Source of the DNA: Caballeronia pedi
Lineage (GTDB): Bacteria > Pseudomonadota > Gammaproteobacteria > Burkholderiales > Burkholderiaceae
Direction: 5' to 3'
Assembly (NCBI RefSeq): GCF_001544915.2
Contig: NZ_FCOE02000028.1
Location: 42,125 to 106,124 of the forward strand
Length of the DNA stretch: 64,000 nucleotides
Shown: positions 1 to 8,669 of the stretch, piece after piece
Numbering within the stretch: the stretch's first letter is position 1
Layout of the letters: each line of letters starts with the position of its first letter
The notes under the pieces: generated by a model
The model's database searches: none
Seen by the model: only the letters and a program-made list of their open reading frames with translations
Told to the model about the DNA's origin: nothing
Position numbers and translations under genes: made by a program

Positions 1-1
1 C

Positions 2-127
2 GCGGCGTCGAAGGACAAACAAATCGTGGTGGCCGAAGGCTGGTCGCACTACGATCTCTACGACCGCCCAGAACCGGTGGCACTGGCGCTCGCCAAGGCC
101 ATACCGTTTTTCAAGGAACGCCTCTAA
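2..127 (+). CDS. C-terminal end of an alpha/beta hydrolase (partial)
   Basis: The window opens inside a reading frame whose last 41 codons end in TAA at 125-127. The tail contains GWSHYDLYDRPEPV, which matches the end of alpha/beta-hydrolase fold proteins (dienelactone-hydrolase/YcjY-like), where the His of such a segment is the third member of the catalytic triad. The rest of the gene is outside the window, so substrate and start cannot be judged. It runs in the same direction as the two oxidoreductase genes that follow and may share their transcript. Confidence 0.6.
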   Translation, partial: AASKDKQIVVAEGWSHYDLYDRPEPVALALAKAIPFFKERL

Positions 128-207
128 GGGCTATGGTGCCTGCTGATGTGTTGCCTGCATCGGCGGGTCCCTCGCGCATTTCCGCATTTCCTATAACCGG
201 CTCCAGG

Positions 208-852
208 ATGACCATGACGAGCGTATTGATTCTCGGCGCGAGCGGGCAAATCGCGAAGTGGGTAATCGAATCGCTCGCGGCGCGCAACGACACGAAGTTG
301 ACCTTGCTTTTGCGCGATCCGAAAAAGATCTCCGGCAATGAGCCGGCGAACGCGAAACTTGCCATCGGTGACGTGCTGGACAAGGACTTTCTGAAGCAGA
401 TCATGCCCGGCCACGAGATCGTCTATGCGAACCTCACAGGAGAAGATCTCGACATGCAGGCGCGCGCCGTCATCTCGACGATGCGGGCGATCGGCGTCAA
501 GCGGCTGATATTTGTCCTTTCATTGGGCATCTACGACGAAGTGCCGGGCAAGTTCGGCGAGTGGAACAACGCGGCCATCGGCGAAGCGCTTGCGCCTTTC
601 AGGCAGGCTGCCGATGCCATCGAGGCATCAGGGCTGGACTACACCCTTCTGCGCCCGGCATGGCTGACCGACGAGGACGAAGTCGACTACGAGTTGACCG
701 AGCGCCATGAACCCTTCAAGGGCACGGTGGTGTCACGCAAGAGCGTGGCCGACCTTGTCGTCAGGATCATGGCCTCGCCGTCGCTCCATGTCGGCGCAAA
801 CCTCGGCGTGAACAAGCCCGACACCGACGGCGACAAGCCGTATTTCATGTAA
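208..852 (+). CDS. NAD(P)-binding oxidoreductase, atypical SDR (NmrA/YwnB-like)
   Basis: A 214-residue protein that begins with a Rossmann motif (VLILGASGQIAKWVIESL) and continues as a compact NAD(P)-binding domain of the atypical short-chain dehydrogenase group. This group includes NmrA-like and YwnB-like proteins, which bind NAD(P) and act as reductases or redox sensors. The frame stays open upstream to 133, but the extra N-terminus does not look like protein and the nucleotide-binding motif would then start too late, so ATG 208 (or ATG 214) is preferred. It lies 17 bp before an Old Yellow Enzyme gene, so the two are probably co-transcribed. The exact substrate cannot be read from sequence. 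Confidence 0.8.
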   Translation: MTMTSVLILGASGQIAKWVIESLAARNDTKLTLLLRDPKKISGNEPANAKLAIGDVLDKDFLKQIMPGHEIVYANLTGEDLDMQARAVISTMRAIGVKRLIFVLSLGIYDEVPGKFGEWNNAAIGEALAPFRQAADAIEASGLDYTLLRPAWLTDEDEVDYELTERHEPFKGTVVSRKSVADLVVRIMASPSLHVGANLGVNKPDTDGDKPYFM

Positions 853-869
853 GTGGGAAATTCTTTCGA

Positions 870-2027
870 ATGGCATCGACAACAGACCCGATTTTCCAGG
901 CATTCTCCTTCTCCAACGGCATCACCCTTCGTAACCGCGTCGTGATGGCTCCAATGACGACGTGGTCATCCAACGCCGATGGCACCGTCTCTGATCAGGA
1001 ACTGACCTATTATCGTGCACGAGCCGGGAGTGTCGGCATGGTTTTGACCGGGTGCACGCACGTGATGGAAAACGGCGTCGGCTTCACGCACGAGTTCGCC
1101 GCGCATCACGATCGATTCATCCCCGGATTGCGGAAGCTGGCTCAAGCCGCCAAAAGCGGCGGCGCGCCTGCGGTGCTGCAAATCTTCCACGCGGGCAACA
1201 AGGCCGTACCGGGATTGATTCCGGATGGCGAACTTGTGAGCGCGAGCGCGACAAAGGCACCTCCGGGTCCTTTCAACGACGGCGTGACGAGCAGCCGCGC
1301 CCTGACTCACGATGAGATTCTCGACGTGATCCAAGCGTTCGGACAGGCCACGCGGCGGGCGATCGAAGCCGGATTCGATGGCATCGAACTACATGGTGCG
1401 CATGGTTTTCTGATTCAGAATTTTTCCTCGCCTTTCTTCAATCAGCGCACCGACGATTGGGGCGGCTCGCTCGAAAGCAGAATGCGTTTCCCGCTTGCCG
1501 TGGTTCAGGAGGTCAGATGCGTGATTGAGGCTCATGCGGAGAGGCCGTTTCTCGTCGGTTACCGTATTTCTCCGGAAGAGGCCGGCGAAGGCGCATTGCG
1601 TATCGACGATACGTTCGTGTTCATCGATCGTCTCATCGAGGCCGGCATCAATTATCTGCATGTCTCGCTCTATGACCTGCTGCGCAACAAGCCGCAGGAT
1701 CATACGGGCGCGAATACCACGATCGAGCACATCATCGAGCGGGTCGGGCAACGTGTGCCGCTTATCGCGGCGGGCTCGATCAGCACCGCTGCGCAAGCTC
1801 GGCAGGCGCGCACTCTGGGGCTGCCGCTGGTGGCCGTGGGGCGAGGTCTTGTCGCAAGACCCGATTGGGTCGAGCGCAGTGCGTCAGAGCATGGCACTGA
1901 AGTCGATATCGCACTGGATCTGTCACGGCATCCTGCCGAGCTCGAAATTCCCGACAAGCTCTGGGACATCATTTCGGTCACGACAGGGTGGTTTCGTTCG
2001 CGCGACGCTTCGCTCGCGACGAGCTGA
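870..2027 (+). CDS. NADH:flavin oxidoreductase, Old Yellow Enzyme family
   Basis: A 385-residue FMN-dependent ene-reductase-type TIM barrel of the OYE/NemA family. These cytosolic enzymes reduce activated C=C bonds of enones, or nitro groups, using NAD(P)H. Family landmarks in order are an N-terminal LRNRVVMAPMTT segment, the FMN/substrate-binding ELHGAHGFLIQNF block, the family signature FFNQRTDDWGGSLESRMRF, and a C-terminal phosphate-binding AVGRGLVARPDW segment. Length is normal for the family. It follows the NAD(P)-binding protein by 17 bp and converges on the GMC oxidoreductase. A role in reducing unsaturated intermediates of the neighbouring catabolic genes is inference. Confidence 0.9.
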   Translation: MASTTDPIFQAFSFSNGITLRNRVVMAPMTTWSSNADGTVSDQELTYYRARAGSVGMVLTGCTHVMENGVGFTHEFAAHHDRFIPGLRKLAQAAKSGGAPAVLQIFHAGNKAVPGLIPDGELVSASATKAPPGPFNDGVTSSRALTHDEILDVIQAFGQATRRAIEAGFDGIELHGAHGFLIQNFSSPFFNQRTDDWGGSLESRMRFPLAVVQEVRCVIEAHAERPFLVGYRISPEEAGEGALRIDDTFVFIDRLIEAGINYLHVSLYDLLRNKPQDHTGANTTIEHIIERVGQRVPLIAAGSISTAAQARQARTLGLPLVAVGRGLVARPDWVERSASEHGTEVDIALDLSRHPAELEIPDKLWDIISVTTGWFRSRDASLATS

Positions 2028-2064
2028 CGAGTTCTTGGATTCCTCGTCGCTCGCATCCAGCCTG

Positions 2065-3762
2065 TCAGGACGTCATCTCCCACGCATGGGTTGTCCCAAT
2101 CCGGTTCGCAGGATGTTCGACACCCCGACGCAACGGTTGCGCGACGTCCTGTAGGATCAGGTCGGACGCCTTCTCACCGATCATGATCACCGATGCGTTG
2201 GTCGGGCCGGAAATCGGCGCGGGCATGACCGATGCATCGGCTACGCGCAGGCCTTCGACGCCACGCACGCGCAGCCGTGCATCGACGACCGCATAGGGGT
2301 CGCTGTCCGGCCCCATCCGCGCGGTGCCGTTGTGGTGATACACGGTGCCGCCGCGTTGCCGCGCGAAGTCGAGGATCTCCTGGTCGGTGCGGATCTCGTT
2401 GCCAGGAAAGATCTCATTGACGTAATAGGGCGCGAAAGGTCGCGCCTGCAACACCGCGCGCGCCATCTTGACGACCGCGACCATCGCCTTCCGATCCGAC
2501 TCGGTCGCCAGATAGTTCGGCTGGATCAAGGGATCGATGTCGATGCTGGTCGAGCGCGCCTTCACGTAACCGCGGCTTTCCGGACGCTGCTTGTGACCGC
2601 CGAGCGTCATGCCCGGATAGTGATCCAGAAGGCCCGGCAGACCTTCACGATAGCTGCCGGGCGTGAACGATACCTGGAGATCCGGCGTCGGCATCGACGG
2701 GTCCGAGCGGAAGAAGAAGCGCATCGGCACCGGCCCCATGCTGAGAATGCTGGGCCGGCCCGCGAAGTACTTCGTGATTTCCCATAGTAGCGGCAGTCCG
2801 CGCCCGCGCTCGTTGACCGTGGAGATGTCCCTGACCTGCGCGGCGACCCGCAGGTTGTAGTGATCGCAGAGGTTCGCGCCGACGCCCGGCAGATTCAGTT
2901 CGACGTCCACGCCTATCGAACGCAGATGATCGGCGCAACCGATGCCGGAAATCTGCAGCAGGCGCGGCGTGTTCAGCGCACCGGACGAGACGATCACTTC
3001 ACGCCGTGCGCGCACCTCGCGCTCCGGAGTGCCGCTCGCGCCCGCGCGATAGCGGACGCCGACGGCCCGGCGGTTCTCGAACAGCACGCGTATAGCGGGA
3101 CTGTCCGTGCGCACATCGACGCGGCCGGTCTTTACCGCGGGGCGCAAATATGCGCGGGCGGCGCTCATGCGGCGCATCGTGTGGCCGCGCGAATCGATCG
3201 TGAATTGCCACGGACCGACGCCGTCCTGAGCTTCGGCGTTGTGATCCTGCACGTACGGATAGCCGAGGCTTTTCGCCGCTTCGACGAAGAAGTCGCAAAG
3301 CGGGCTGGAGCGCACCGGATCGGTGACCGTCAACGGGCCGCTTCTGCCGCGATAGCGGTCATCGCCGTCACCGATGCGCGTTTCCGCCTTCTTGAAGTAC
3401 GGGAGCACTTCGTTATAGCTCCAGCCCGGATTGCCGAGCCCGGCCCAGCCGTCGAAATCGGCGCGCTGGCCGCGGTTATAGACCATCCCGTTGATCGAAC
3501 CGGAGCCGCCGAGCACGCGGCCCTGCGTGAGGCTGAGCGCGCGGTTGCCTGTCGCGGCGCTGGGCTCGCTCTTGAAATCCCAGATGAGATTCGGATTGAA
3601 GAGGTTCTTGATATAGCCGGCCGGAACGTGAATATAAGGGCTGCGGTCCTTGGGCCCGGCTTCCAGCACGCAAACGGAATGGCCCGCCTCGGACAGCCGC
3701 ATGGCGAGCACGCAGCCGGCACTGCCCGCGCCGACAATCACGTAGTCGAAGGTATCACTCAT
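2065..3762 (-). CDS. GMC family FAD-dependent oxidoreductase (choline-dehydrogenase-like)
   Basis: A 565-residue glucose-methanol-choline oxidoreductase that oxidises an alcohol to an aldehyde. The N-terminal FAD dinucleotide fold (FDYVIVGAGSAGCVLAMRL) is followed by the GMC signature GRVLGGSGSINGMVYNRG and a second signature GALNTPRLLQISGIG. The C-terminal catalytic region has HHNGTARMG and DASVMPAPISGPTNASVIMIGE. The frame extends 27 bases upstream to a GTG, but ATG 3762 puts the FAD fold right at the N-terminus. The gene lies 54 bp behind an aldehyde dehydrogenase on the same strand, so alcohol-to-aldehyde-to-acid oxidation by the pair is likely. The substrate is unknown, and the resemblance to BetA is only at family level. 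Confidence 0.9.
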   Translation of the reverse strand: MSDTFDYVIVGAGSAGCVLAMRLSEAGHSVCVLEAGPKDRSPYIHVPAGYIKNLFNPNLIWDFKSEPSAATGNRALSLTQGRVLGGSGSINGMVYNRGQRADFDGWAGLGNPGWSYNEVLPYFKKAETRIGDGDDRYRGRSGPLTVTDPVRSSPLCDFFVEAAKSLGYPYVQDHNAEAQDGVGPWQFTIDSRGHTMRRMSAARAYLRPAVKTGRVDVRTDSPAIRVLFENRRAVGVRYRAGASGTPEREVRARREVIVSSGALNTPRLLQISGIGCADHLRSIGVDVELNLPGVGANLCDHYNLRVAAQVRDISTVNERGRGLPLLWEITKYFAGRPSILSMGPVPMRFFFRSDPSMPTPDLQVSFTPGSYREGLPGLLDHYPGMTLGGHKQRPESRGYVKARSTSIDIDPLIQPNYLATESDRKAMVAVVKMARAVLQARPFAPYYVNEIFPGNEIRTDQEILDFARQRGGTVYHHNGTARMGPDSDPYAVVDARLRVRGVEGLRVADASVMPAPISGPTNASVIMIGEKASDLILQDVAQPLRRGVEHPANRIGTTHAWEMTS

Positions 3763-3816
3763 GGTTGTGGCATCCGCGTTGATGGGCACGCGCGCCGACG
3801 GAGTCTCGCGCGTCCG

Positions 3817-5316
3817 TCAACTGCCCAGGTTGAAGTTGATGGTCTTGAGTTCGGTGAATGCTTCGATCGTCGACCAGCCGCCTTCACGGCCGACACCGGA
3901 GCGCCTGATGCCGCCCATCGGCGCATTGGGTACACTCGCGTATCCATTCACGCCGATCGAGCCGCTGCGCATGGCGCGGGCGACGCGAAACGCCCGCTTC
4001 ACGTTCGACGTGTACACGCAGCCTGCCAGGCCGTAATCGCTGTCGTTGGCAATCCGGATTGCTTCCTCTTCCGTGTCGAACGGAATCACGGAAAGCACCG
4101 GACCGAAAATTTCCTCGCGCGCGATCGTCATGTTGTTGCTTACTTTCGCGAAAAGCGCCGGATCGATCCAGTTTCCGTTCGCGAGTTCGCCTCCCGGCGT
4201 ACCGCCGCCGAACATCAGCTCCGCGCCTTCGCGTCTGCCGCTGTCGATATAGGCGAGAATCTTGTCCTTCTGCCGCTTTGAGATGATCGGTGCGGATGTC
4301 GTCGCCGGATCAAACGGATCACCGAAACGCACGGTCTTCACCTGCTCGGCCGCATGATGCAGGAACTCGTCCATGATCGAGCGATGCACGACCGCGCGCG
4401 ACGGTGTCGTGCATACCTGGCCGGAGAGGAAGGTCGAGCACAGGCCCATCAGCGTGGTGGCTGCGCCCGCGACGCTCTCCGCATCGGGAAAAACGAGCGC
4501 CGCGCTCTTGCCACCGAGTTCGAGTGACAGGCGCTTCATGGTCGATGCGCCCGCTATCGTGATTTTCTCGCCTGCGATCGGGCTGCCCGTGAACGTGACC
4601 TTGTCCACGTGCGGATGCGCCGATAACGCCGCGCCGGTTTCAGCGCCGCCCGTCACGACGTTGAACACGCCTGGCGGCAGATCGCTCTCCGCCACGATCT
4701 CGGCGAGCTTCAATACGACGAGATTGGTGTATTCGGACGGCTTGACGACAACCGTGCAGCCACAGACAAGCGCGGGCGCGATCTTCATCGCGAACGTCAT
4801 GACGGGGCCGTTGTACGGCAGGATCGCCGCCACCACACCGACCGGCTCGCGGAACGTCATGTACTGCATGTCCGAGGCGCTGGAGAACTGCGGGTATGTC
4901 TCGCCGTTGATCTTGTCGATCCAGCCGAGAAAGTGATCGAAGATGTCCGCCGCCGACTTGGGCGACACGCGCGAGTTGCGGCTGAACGTGAACGGGATGC
5001 CGTTATCGAGCGTCTGCAACTGCGCAATCTCTCTTTCGGCGGCGTAGATTTTCTCGACGATGGGTTGTAGCATCCGCTTGCGATCCTGCGCGCGCATACG
5101 CGGCCACGGTCCTTCGTCGAAGGCGCGTCGCGCGGCAACGACCGCCTGATCGACGCCACGCGCGCCGGCTTCGACGAACGTCGTCATCACTTCATTGGTC
5201 GCCGGGTGAATCTGTTCGAAGCGATCGTAGTGTCCATCGAGCCAGTTTCCATCGATGAACAATCTACCGGGCACGACGTTCAGATCGTCACGGATGCGGA
5301 TGAGGCTAAGGGGCAT
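3817..5316 (-). CDS. NAD(P)-dependent aldehyde dehydrogenase
   Basis: A 499-residue ALDH superfamily enzyme oxidising an aldehyde to its acid. The catalytic base is Glu266 in LSLELGGKSA and the nucleophile is Cys302 in SGQVCTTPSRA; the C-terminal EEIFGPVLSVIPF block is present. It is colinear without gaps with the aldehyde dehydrogenase at 40102-41601 over the key residues (Glu and Cys at the same numbers), so the two are close paralogues. It is the first gene of a minus-strand pair with the GMC oxidoreductase and is divergent from a TetR gene. The shared 225 bp between them carries two related sites, suggesting TetR control of this operon (inference). Confidence 0.93.
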   Translation of the reverse strand: MPLSLIRIRDDLNVVPGRLFIDGNWLDGHYDRFEQIHPATNEVMTTFVEAGARGVDQAVVAARRAFDEGPWPRMRAQDRKRMLQPIVEKIYAAEREIAQLQTLDNGIPFTFSRNSRVSPKSAADIFDHFLGWIDKINGETYPQFSSASDMQYMTFREPVGVVAAILPYNGPVMTFAMKIAPALVCGCTVVVKPSEYTNLVVLKLAEIVAESDLPPGVFNVVTGGAETGAALSAHPHVDKVTFTGSPIAGEKITIAGASTMKRLSLELGGKSAALVFPDAESVAGAATTLMGLCSTFLSGQVCTTPSRAVVHRSIMDEFLHHAAEQVKTVRFGDPFDPATTSAPIISKRQKDKILAYIDSGRREGAELMFGGGTPGGELANGNWIDPALFAKVSNNMTIAREEIFGPVLSVIPFDTEEEAIRIANDSDYGLAGCVYTSNVKRAFRVARAMRSGSIGVNGYASVPNAPMGGIRRSGVGREGGWSTIEAFTELKTINFNLGS

Positions 5317-5350
5317 GAAATGTCCTGCCGAGTTTGAGAACCGAGAAAAG

Positions 5351-5368
5351 CGTTTGATCTAACAAACG
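5351..5368. promoter_or_regulatory. Inverted repeat, candidate TetR operator (site 1)
   Basis: CGTTTG-ATCTAA-CAAACG is a perfect 6-bp inverted repeat with a 6-bp spacer, 35 bp upstream of the aldehyde dehydrogenase start. It lies in the divergent region shared with the TetR gene. Binding is not demonstrated. Confidence 0.5.
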
Positions 5369-5483
5369 ATAGATAGCCTAAGTTGCGGGGGCGTGTCTTT
5401 GCATTGGGGATAGCCCGGATGCAAAGATGTTCGTTCCGTACAGTGAACGCGCTGGCCCGTCAAAAAGAAATGCGGTAATCTCT

Positions 5484-5500
5484 CAAACGAACATTAGATC
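5484..5500. promoter_or_regulatory. Related half-sites, candidate TetR operator (site 2)
   Basis: CAAACG followed after 4 bp by TTAGATC. Both words also occur in site 1, where the reverse strand reads CGTTTGTTAGATCAAACG. It lies 42 bp before the TetR GTG start, so it could serve autoregulation. The site is less symmetrical than site 1. Confidence 0.35.
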
Positions 5501-5541
5501 GTCGTGAGTGCTTCCGCGACATTGGGAACGAGGAAAGAGAC

Positions 5542-6192
5542 GTGCGAAAGCGAAATGTAAAACCCAGTGCGGATACTCGGGAAATCTTGCTACGGCTGGC
5601 GGCCCGCTCGTTTGCGACGCAGGGCTATACGGCAACCACGATGCGCTCGATTGCGGACCAGGCCGGCATCGAGGCAGCCAGCATCTACTATCACTTTTCG
5701 TCGAAGGAAGAACTCGTCGACGTGGTGATGGAGCATGGGGCGGATAGCATCGTGCAGCACATCAATGAGCATTTCGGTGCGCTGCCCGAAAATGCGAACG
5801 CCGAGGACCGCTTCAGAGCGGCGGTGGTCGGTCAGATGAGTGCGCTGATCAAGTTTGGCGACTATGCGCTCGCACATGGCCGCCTGCTGAGCCAATTGCC
5901 GGATCAGGTGCGTGAGCGGCAGATCAAGCGTCGCGAGCGGCATCAGCGGCTGTGGACCACCGTGTTCGACGATCTGCGTGAGGAAGGTTTTCTGCGCGAC
6001 GATATCGACATCGCGCTGAGCCGTATCTATGTGCTCGGCTTCATCAATTCCGTTCAGACGTGGTTCGATCCCAAGAAGGGGTCGCTAGAAAAAATCGCAG
6101 ATCAGTTCATCTCGATGTTCTTCGAAGGCGCACAGCCACCGGGCAAGCCGCGGCGTCGCGGTCGCAAGAAGGAACTGGCCACTGCGTCCTGA
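5542..6192 (+). CDS. TetR/AcrR family transcriptional regulator
   Basis: A 216-residue one-component regulator. Residues about 12-60 form the TetR DNA-binding domain, ending in the typical recognition helix and following helix (IADQAGIEAASIYYHFSSKEEL). The rest is an all-helical ligand and dimer domain, and the tail is basic (KPRRRGRKKE). The start is GTG at 5542, backed by a good Shine-Dalgarno (AGGAAAG) about 6 bp upstream. It is divergent from the aldehyde dehydrogenase/GMC pair and is the only TetR gene in the window, so it is the first candidate to bind the CTAAC-type repeats seen elsewhere here. The ligand is unknown. Confidence 0.92.
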   Translation: MRKRNVKPSADTREILLRLAARSFATQGYTATTMRSIADQAGIEAASIYYHFSSKEELVDVVMEHGADSIVQHINEHFGALPENANAEDRFRAAVVGQMSALIKFGDYALAHGRLLSQLPDQVRERQIKRRERHQRLWTTVFDDLREEGFLRDDIDIALSRIYVLGFINSVQTWFDPKKGSLEKIADQFISMFFEGAQPPGKPRRRGRKKELATAS

Positions 6193-6204
6193 CCGGCAGT
6201 CGAT

Positions 6205-7098
6205 TCATCTCCCGTGCGCATGGCGCAGCAGGAAAGCCAGGATCGCTTCGCCAAACGCGTTGTTGCTTTCGGCGGCGATCGTGTGGCCAGCATTTCGCAC
6301 GTCTGCATATTCGGCGTGCGGACAAAAATCAAGAAATGCGCGCGCGCCTGCTTCACTGACGACCTCTGAACGCGCGCCGCGCACGAGCAGTGTCGGGGGG
6401 CGCACGTTGCGCGCGCTCGCGGCAAGACGCGACTGGCGGCGTGAAAGGTCGTGCGGCCACGCCGCGAATGCCGGATCCCAGTGCCAGCGATACTTCCCGT
6501 CGTCGCAGCAGCGCACGCTTTGCATCAACGCTTCCCGCTTGGACAGGCGCGCACCTGTCGGAACGGCTTGCCGAAACGCGTCGATCAGTTCGTCGAGCGC
6601 TGCAAAACCTCGCGAATGTTGCCGCATGAACGTCTGTAATCGGGTCACGGCGGGTGGCTCAATGTGCGGCGCGAAGTTGACCAGCACGAGCGCGTGCGCT
6701 TCCAGATAGCGTTCGCCGACCGCGAGCAAGCTCGTATTGCCCCCCATACCTGCGCCGACGAGTACGGGGCGCCGCACATCGAGTTGCGCAGCGATGGCTT
6801 CGAGATCGCGCACCATCGCCCCTTGGCTGTAATTGCAGATTGGGGACCAGTCTGAGTCGCCGTGTCCCCTCGCGTCGAATGTGATCGCATGAAAGCCCGC
6901 TTTCGCCAGCGCTCGCGCGGTGTCACTCCACGCATGACGGGTTTGGCCGCTGCTGTGCAGCAAGATCACCGGTACGCCTGCCGGATTGCCCCACGCGGTC
7001 CCGGCCAGACGGTTGCCATCCGCGCCGGTCCACACTTGGGTCTGCGCGGATGCGCCATGCAAGGGTTTCTCCGCGCTCATCGAAAACGTCGTGATCAT
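6205..7098 (-). CDS. Alpha/beta hydrolase fold protein with a substituted nucleophile
   Basis: A 297-residue protein with the full alpha/beta-hydrolase layout. It has an oxyanion-hole strand (VPVILLHSSGQTRHAW), the FDARGHGDSDW segment, the nucleophile elbow, an acid region (LLVRGARSEVVSEAG) and a late His (NAGHTIAAE). At the elbow it reads VGAGMGG instead of the usual G-x-S-x-G: the codon is GGT where AGT would restore Ser. It may therefore be catalytically altered or inactive as an ester hydrolase, unless another residue takes over. ATG 7098 is preferred to TTG 7104. It almost touches the MmgE/PrpD gene upstream and converges on the TetR gene. Confidence 0.85.
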   Translation of the reverse strand: MITTFSMSAEKPLHGASAQTQVWTGADGNRLAGTAWGNPAGVPVILLHSSGQTRHAWSDTARALAKAGFHAITFDARGHGDSDWSPICNYSQGAMVRDLEAIAAQLDVRRPVLVGAGMGGNTSLLAVGERYLEAHALVLVNFAPHIEPPAVTRLQTFMRQHSRGFAALDELIDAFRQAVPTGARLSKREALMQSVRCCDDGKYRWHWDPAFAAWPHDLSRRQSRLAASARNVRPPTLLVRGARSEVVSEAGARAFLDFCPHAEYADVRNAGHTIAAESNNAFGEAILAFLLRHAHGR

Positions 7099-7100
7099 GT

Positions 7101-8549
7101 TCAAGCCGAAACCCGTGTAAGCGCTCCATTCTTGCCGGGGCGGAGCAAGCTCAACAGGGTCGCAACATTTTCGAGCTTTTCGAGGCTGAAGACGCGCTCG
7201 ATGATGTCGTCGATACGCGCGGAGGACAACACGTCTTCCGTGTTGCGGCGAAACTTGCCGACAAGTTCATCGTTGCTCATGTAGCTGGACGGTTCCGGCG
7301 ACGGACTGCCTTTGGGATAGCGACGCTCTCCGGCGAACGTCCGGCCGCGCGCGCGAACCTCGATATTAGCGGGACGGCTGGCGGCATGACTCGTCAACAG
7401 CTCCACGTAATCCGGATGCACTTCGTGCGTGACGCGATCCATCAGTCTCATCACAGACGCGCCGAACACGAGCTCGGGGTCCTGCCACGCCTTTCCAGGC
7501 GGGACGCGATGTGCACCGAGCGCAAGCCCGTGCGCGATGCTGAACTGCGCGTCGTGAACGTGGCCGATATCGCGATTGAGCCATACTGGTTGTTCGACGA
7601 AGCCTTCGACCCAAGCCTTGATGCTCTCGATCTCGTGCGGCTCGATATCGTTCGATTCGACGATTTCGATGAGCGCGTCGAGCAATGCATGGAGGATCCG
7701 GCAGTGAGGGTAGGGTTTATACGCCTGTTCCGTAATAAACCGCCAGGCTTCACCGAGTTCCGCGGTGATGCACTCGGGCTCCCAACGACGTGTGCCGATG
7801 AAGCGCGGAAAGCCGAATTCCCGGTCGTCCAGGATCTGTAGATCGCCACGGTGGCCAAGCTCCGCCATGTGAGCGGCGGTCATCGCTGATTGCGTCAGCG
7901 CGCCTGCGAGCAGGTACTTGATCGTCGAACTGGGCGCGTGCTGAAACCACGCAACTTGCGAATTCACCGGCGAGATGCTTCCGGCGATGCCGAGCGCGTT
8001 CGCAACCACCGTCGCCGGCAGCGCCTTGAGCTTGACGATCGCCGCCGTCGCGCCGAATACGGTGCTGCTATAACCGTAGACCGGCGGCGGCGACACCTTG
8101 CCATCCTTCGTGTCTCGCAGATAATCCATCGCCTTGCCGAGCCGATACGACATTTCGTGCGAAACCGCTATCGCCTCTACAAGCGCCTTGCCCGTTACGC
8201 ATCGCGCTTCACCGACGGCGAGCGCGCCCGGCAGCACATAAGGCGTGACGTGACCAGGCGGCACGACGGCGTCCATGTCGAGCGCGTTGATCAGTTCGCC
8301 GTTGGCGAACGCCGCGCCGAAAATCGATGTTCGTTCGTCGGTTCCGATGACGGTCGCGTCGCCGTTGCCGCCCATCATGCGAGCGTAGTCGATGCCGATC
8401 CGCCCCTTGGGCTGTTCGATCGCGGCCACCGCGCAGCCGATCGAGTCGAGCAGGAGGCGTTTGCATTCTTCAACGACGGCTGTGGGCAGATGGTCGAATC
8501 GGACGTTCGATGCGAACGTGCCCAACTGCTGAATGAGACTGTCGGCCAT
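7101..8549 (-). CDS. MmgE/PrpD family protein (copy 1)
   Basis: A 482-residue member of the MmgE/PrpD family, which contains 2-methylcitrate dehydratase and cis-aconitate decarboxylase. Known members eliminate water or CO2 from small tri- or dicarboxylates, but many paralogues have no assigned function. The family block LDSIGCAVAAIEQPKGRIG near the N-terminus is present, and length is normal. ATG 8549 is chosen because GGAGATTCC precedes it; the frame continues to 8642 without good support. It is one of three MmgE/PrpD genes in the window, in a minus-strand run with an MFS transporter upstream and the alpha/beta hydrolase downstream, which suggests import and processing of an organic acid. 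Confidence 0.88.
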   Translation of the reverse strand: MADSLIQQLGTFASNVRFDHLPTAVVEECKRLLLDSIGCAVAAIEQPKGRIGIDYARMMGGNGDATVIGTDERTSIFGAAFANGELINALDMDAVVPPGHVTPYVLPGALAVGEARCVTGKALVEAIAVSHEMSYRLGKAMDYLRDTKDGKVSPPPVYGYSSTVFGATAAIVKLKALPATVVANALGIAGSISPVNSQVAWFQHAPSSTIKYLLAGALTQSAMTAAHMAELGHRGDLQILDDREFGFPRFIGTRRWEPECITAELGEAWRFITEQAYKPYPHCRILHALLDALIEIVESNDIEPHEIESIKAWVEGFVEQPVWLNRDIGHVHDAQFSIAHGLALGAHRVPPGKAWQDPELVFGASVMRLMDRVTHEVHPDYVELLTSHAASRPANIEVRARGRTFAGERRYPKGSPSPEPSSYMSNDELVGKFRRNTEDVLSSARIDDIIERVFSLEKLENVATLLSLLRPGKNGALTRVSA

Positions 8550-8669
8550 GCTGGAATCTCCTGAAACGTTGTCGGCAGCTGCGGAATCATGTTCGGCGAA
8601 TCCGAGACGCGTCCGGCCGGTGTCGACAGCGAGGGAACGCATCGCTGAAAGGGCAACGGAAATTGAGAC

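Noticed and set aside
2012..2064. Possible hairpin between the OYE and GMC genes
   Set aside because: Arms are short and no T-tract follows; not a convincing terminator.
2860..4281. 473-codon plus-strand open frame
   Set aside because: It lies opposite the GMC oxidoreductase and the aldehyde dehydrogenase, both with clear motifs, and its Ala/Arg/His-rich translation has no family features. It is an antisense shadow of GC-rich codons.
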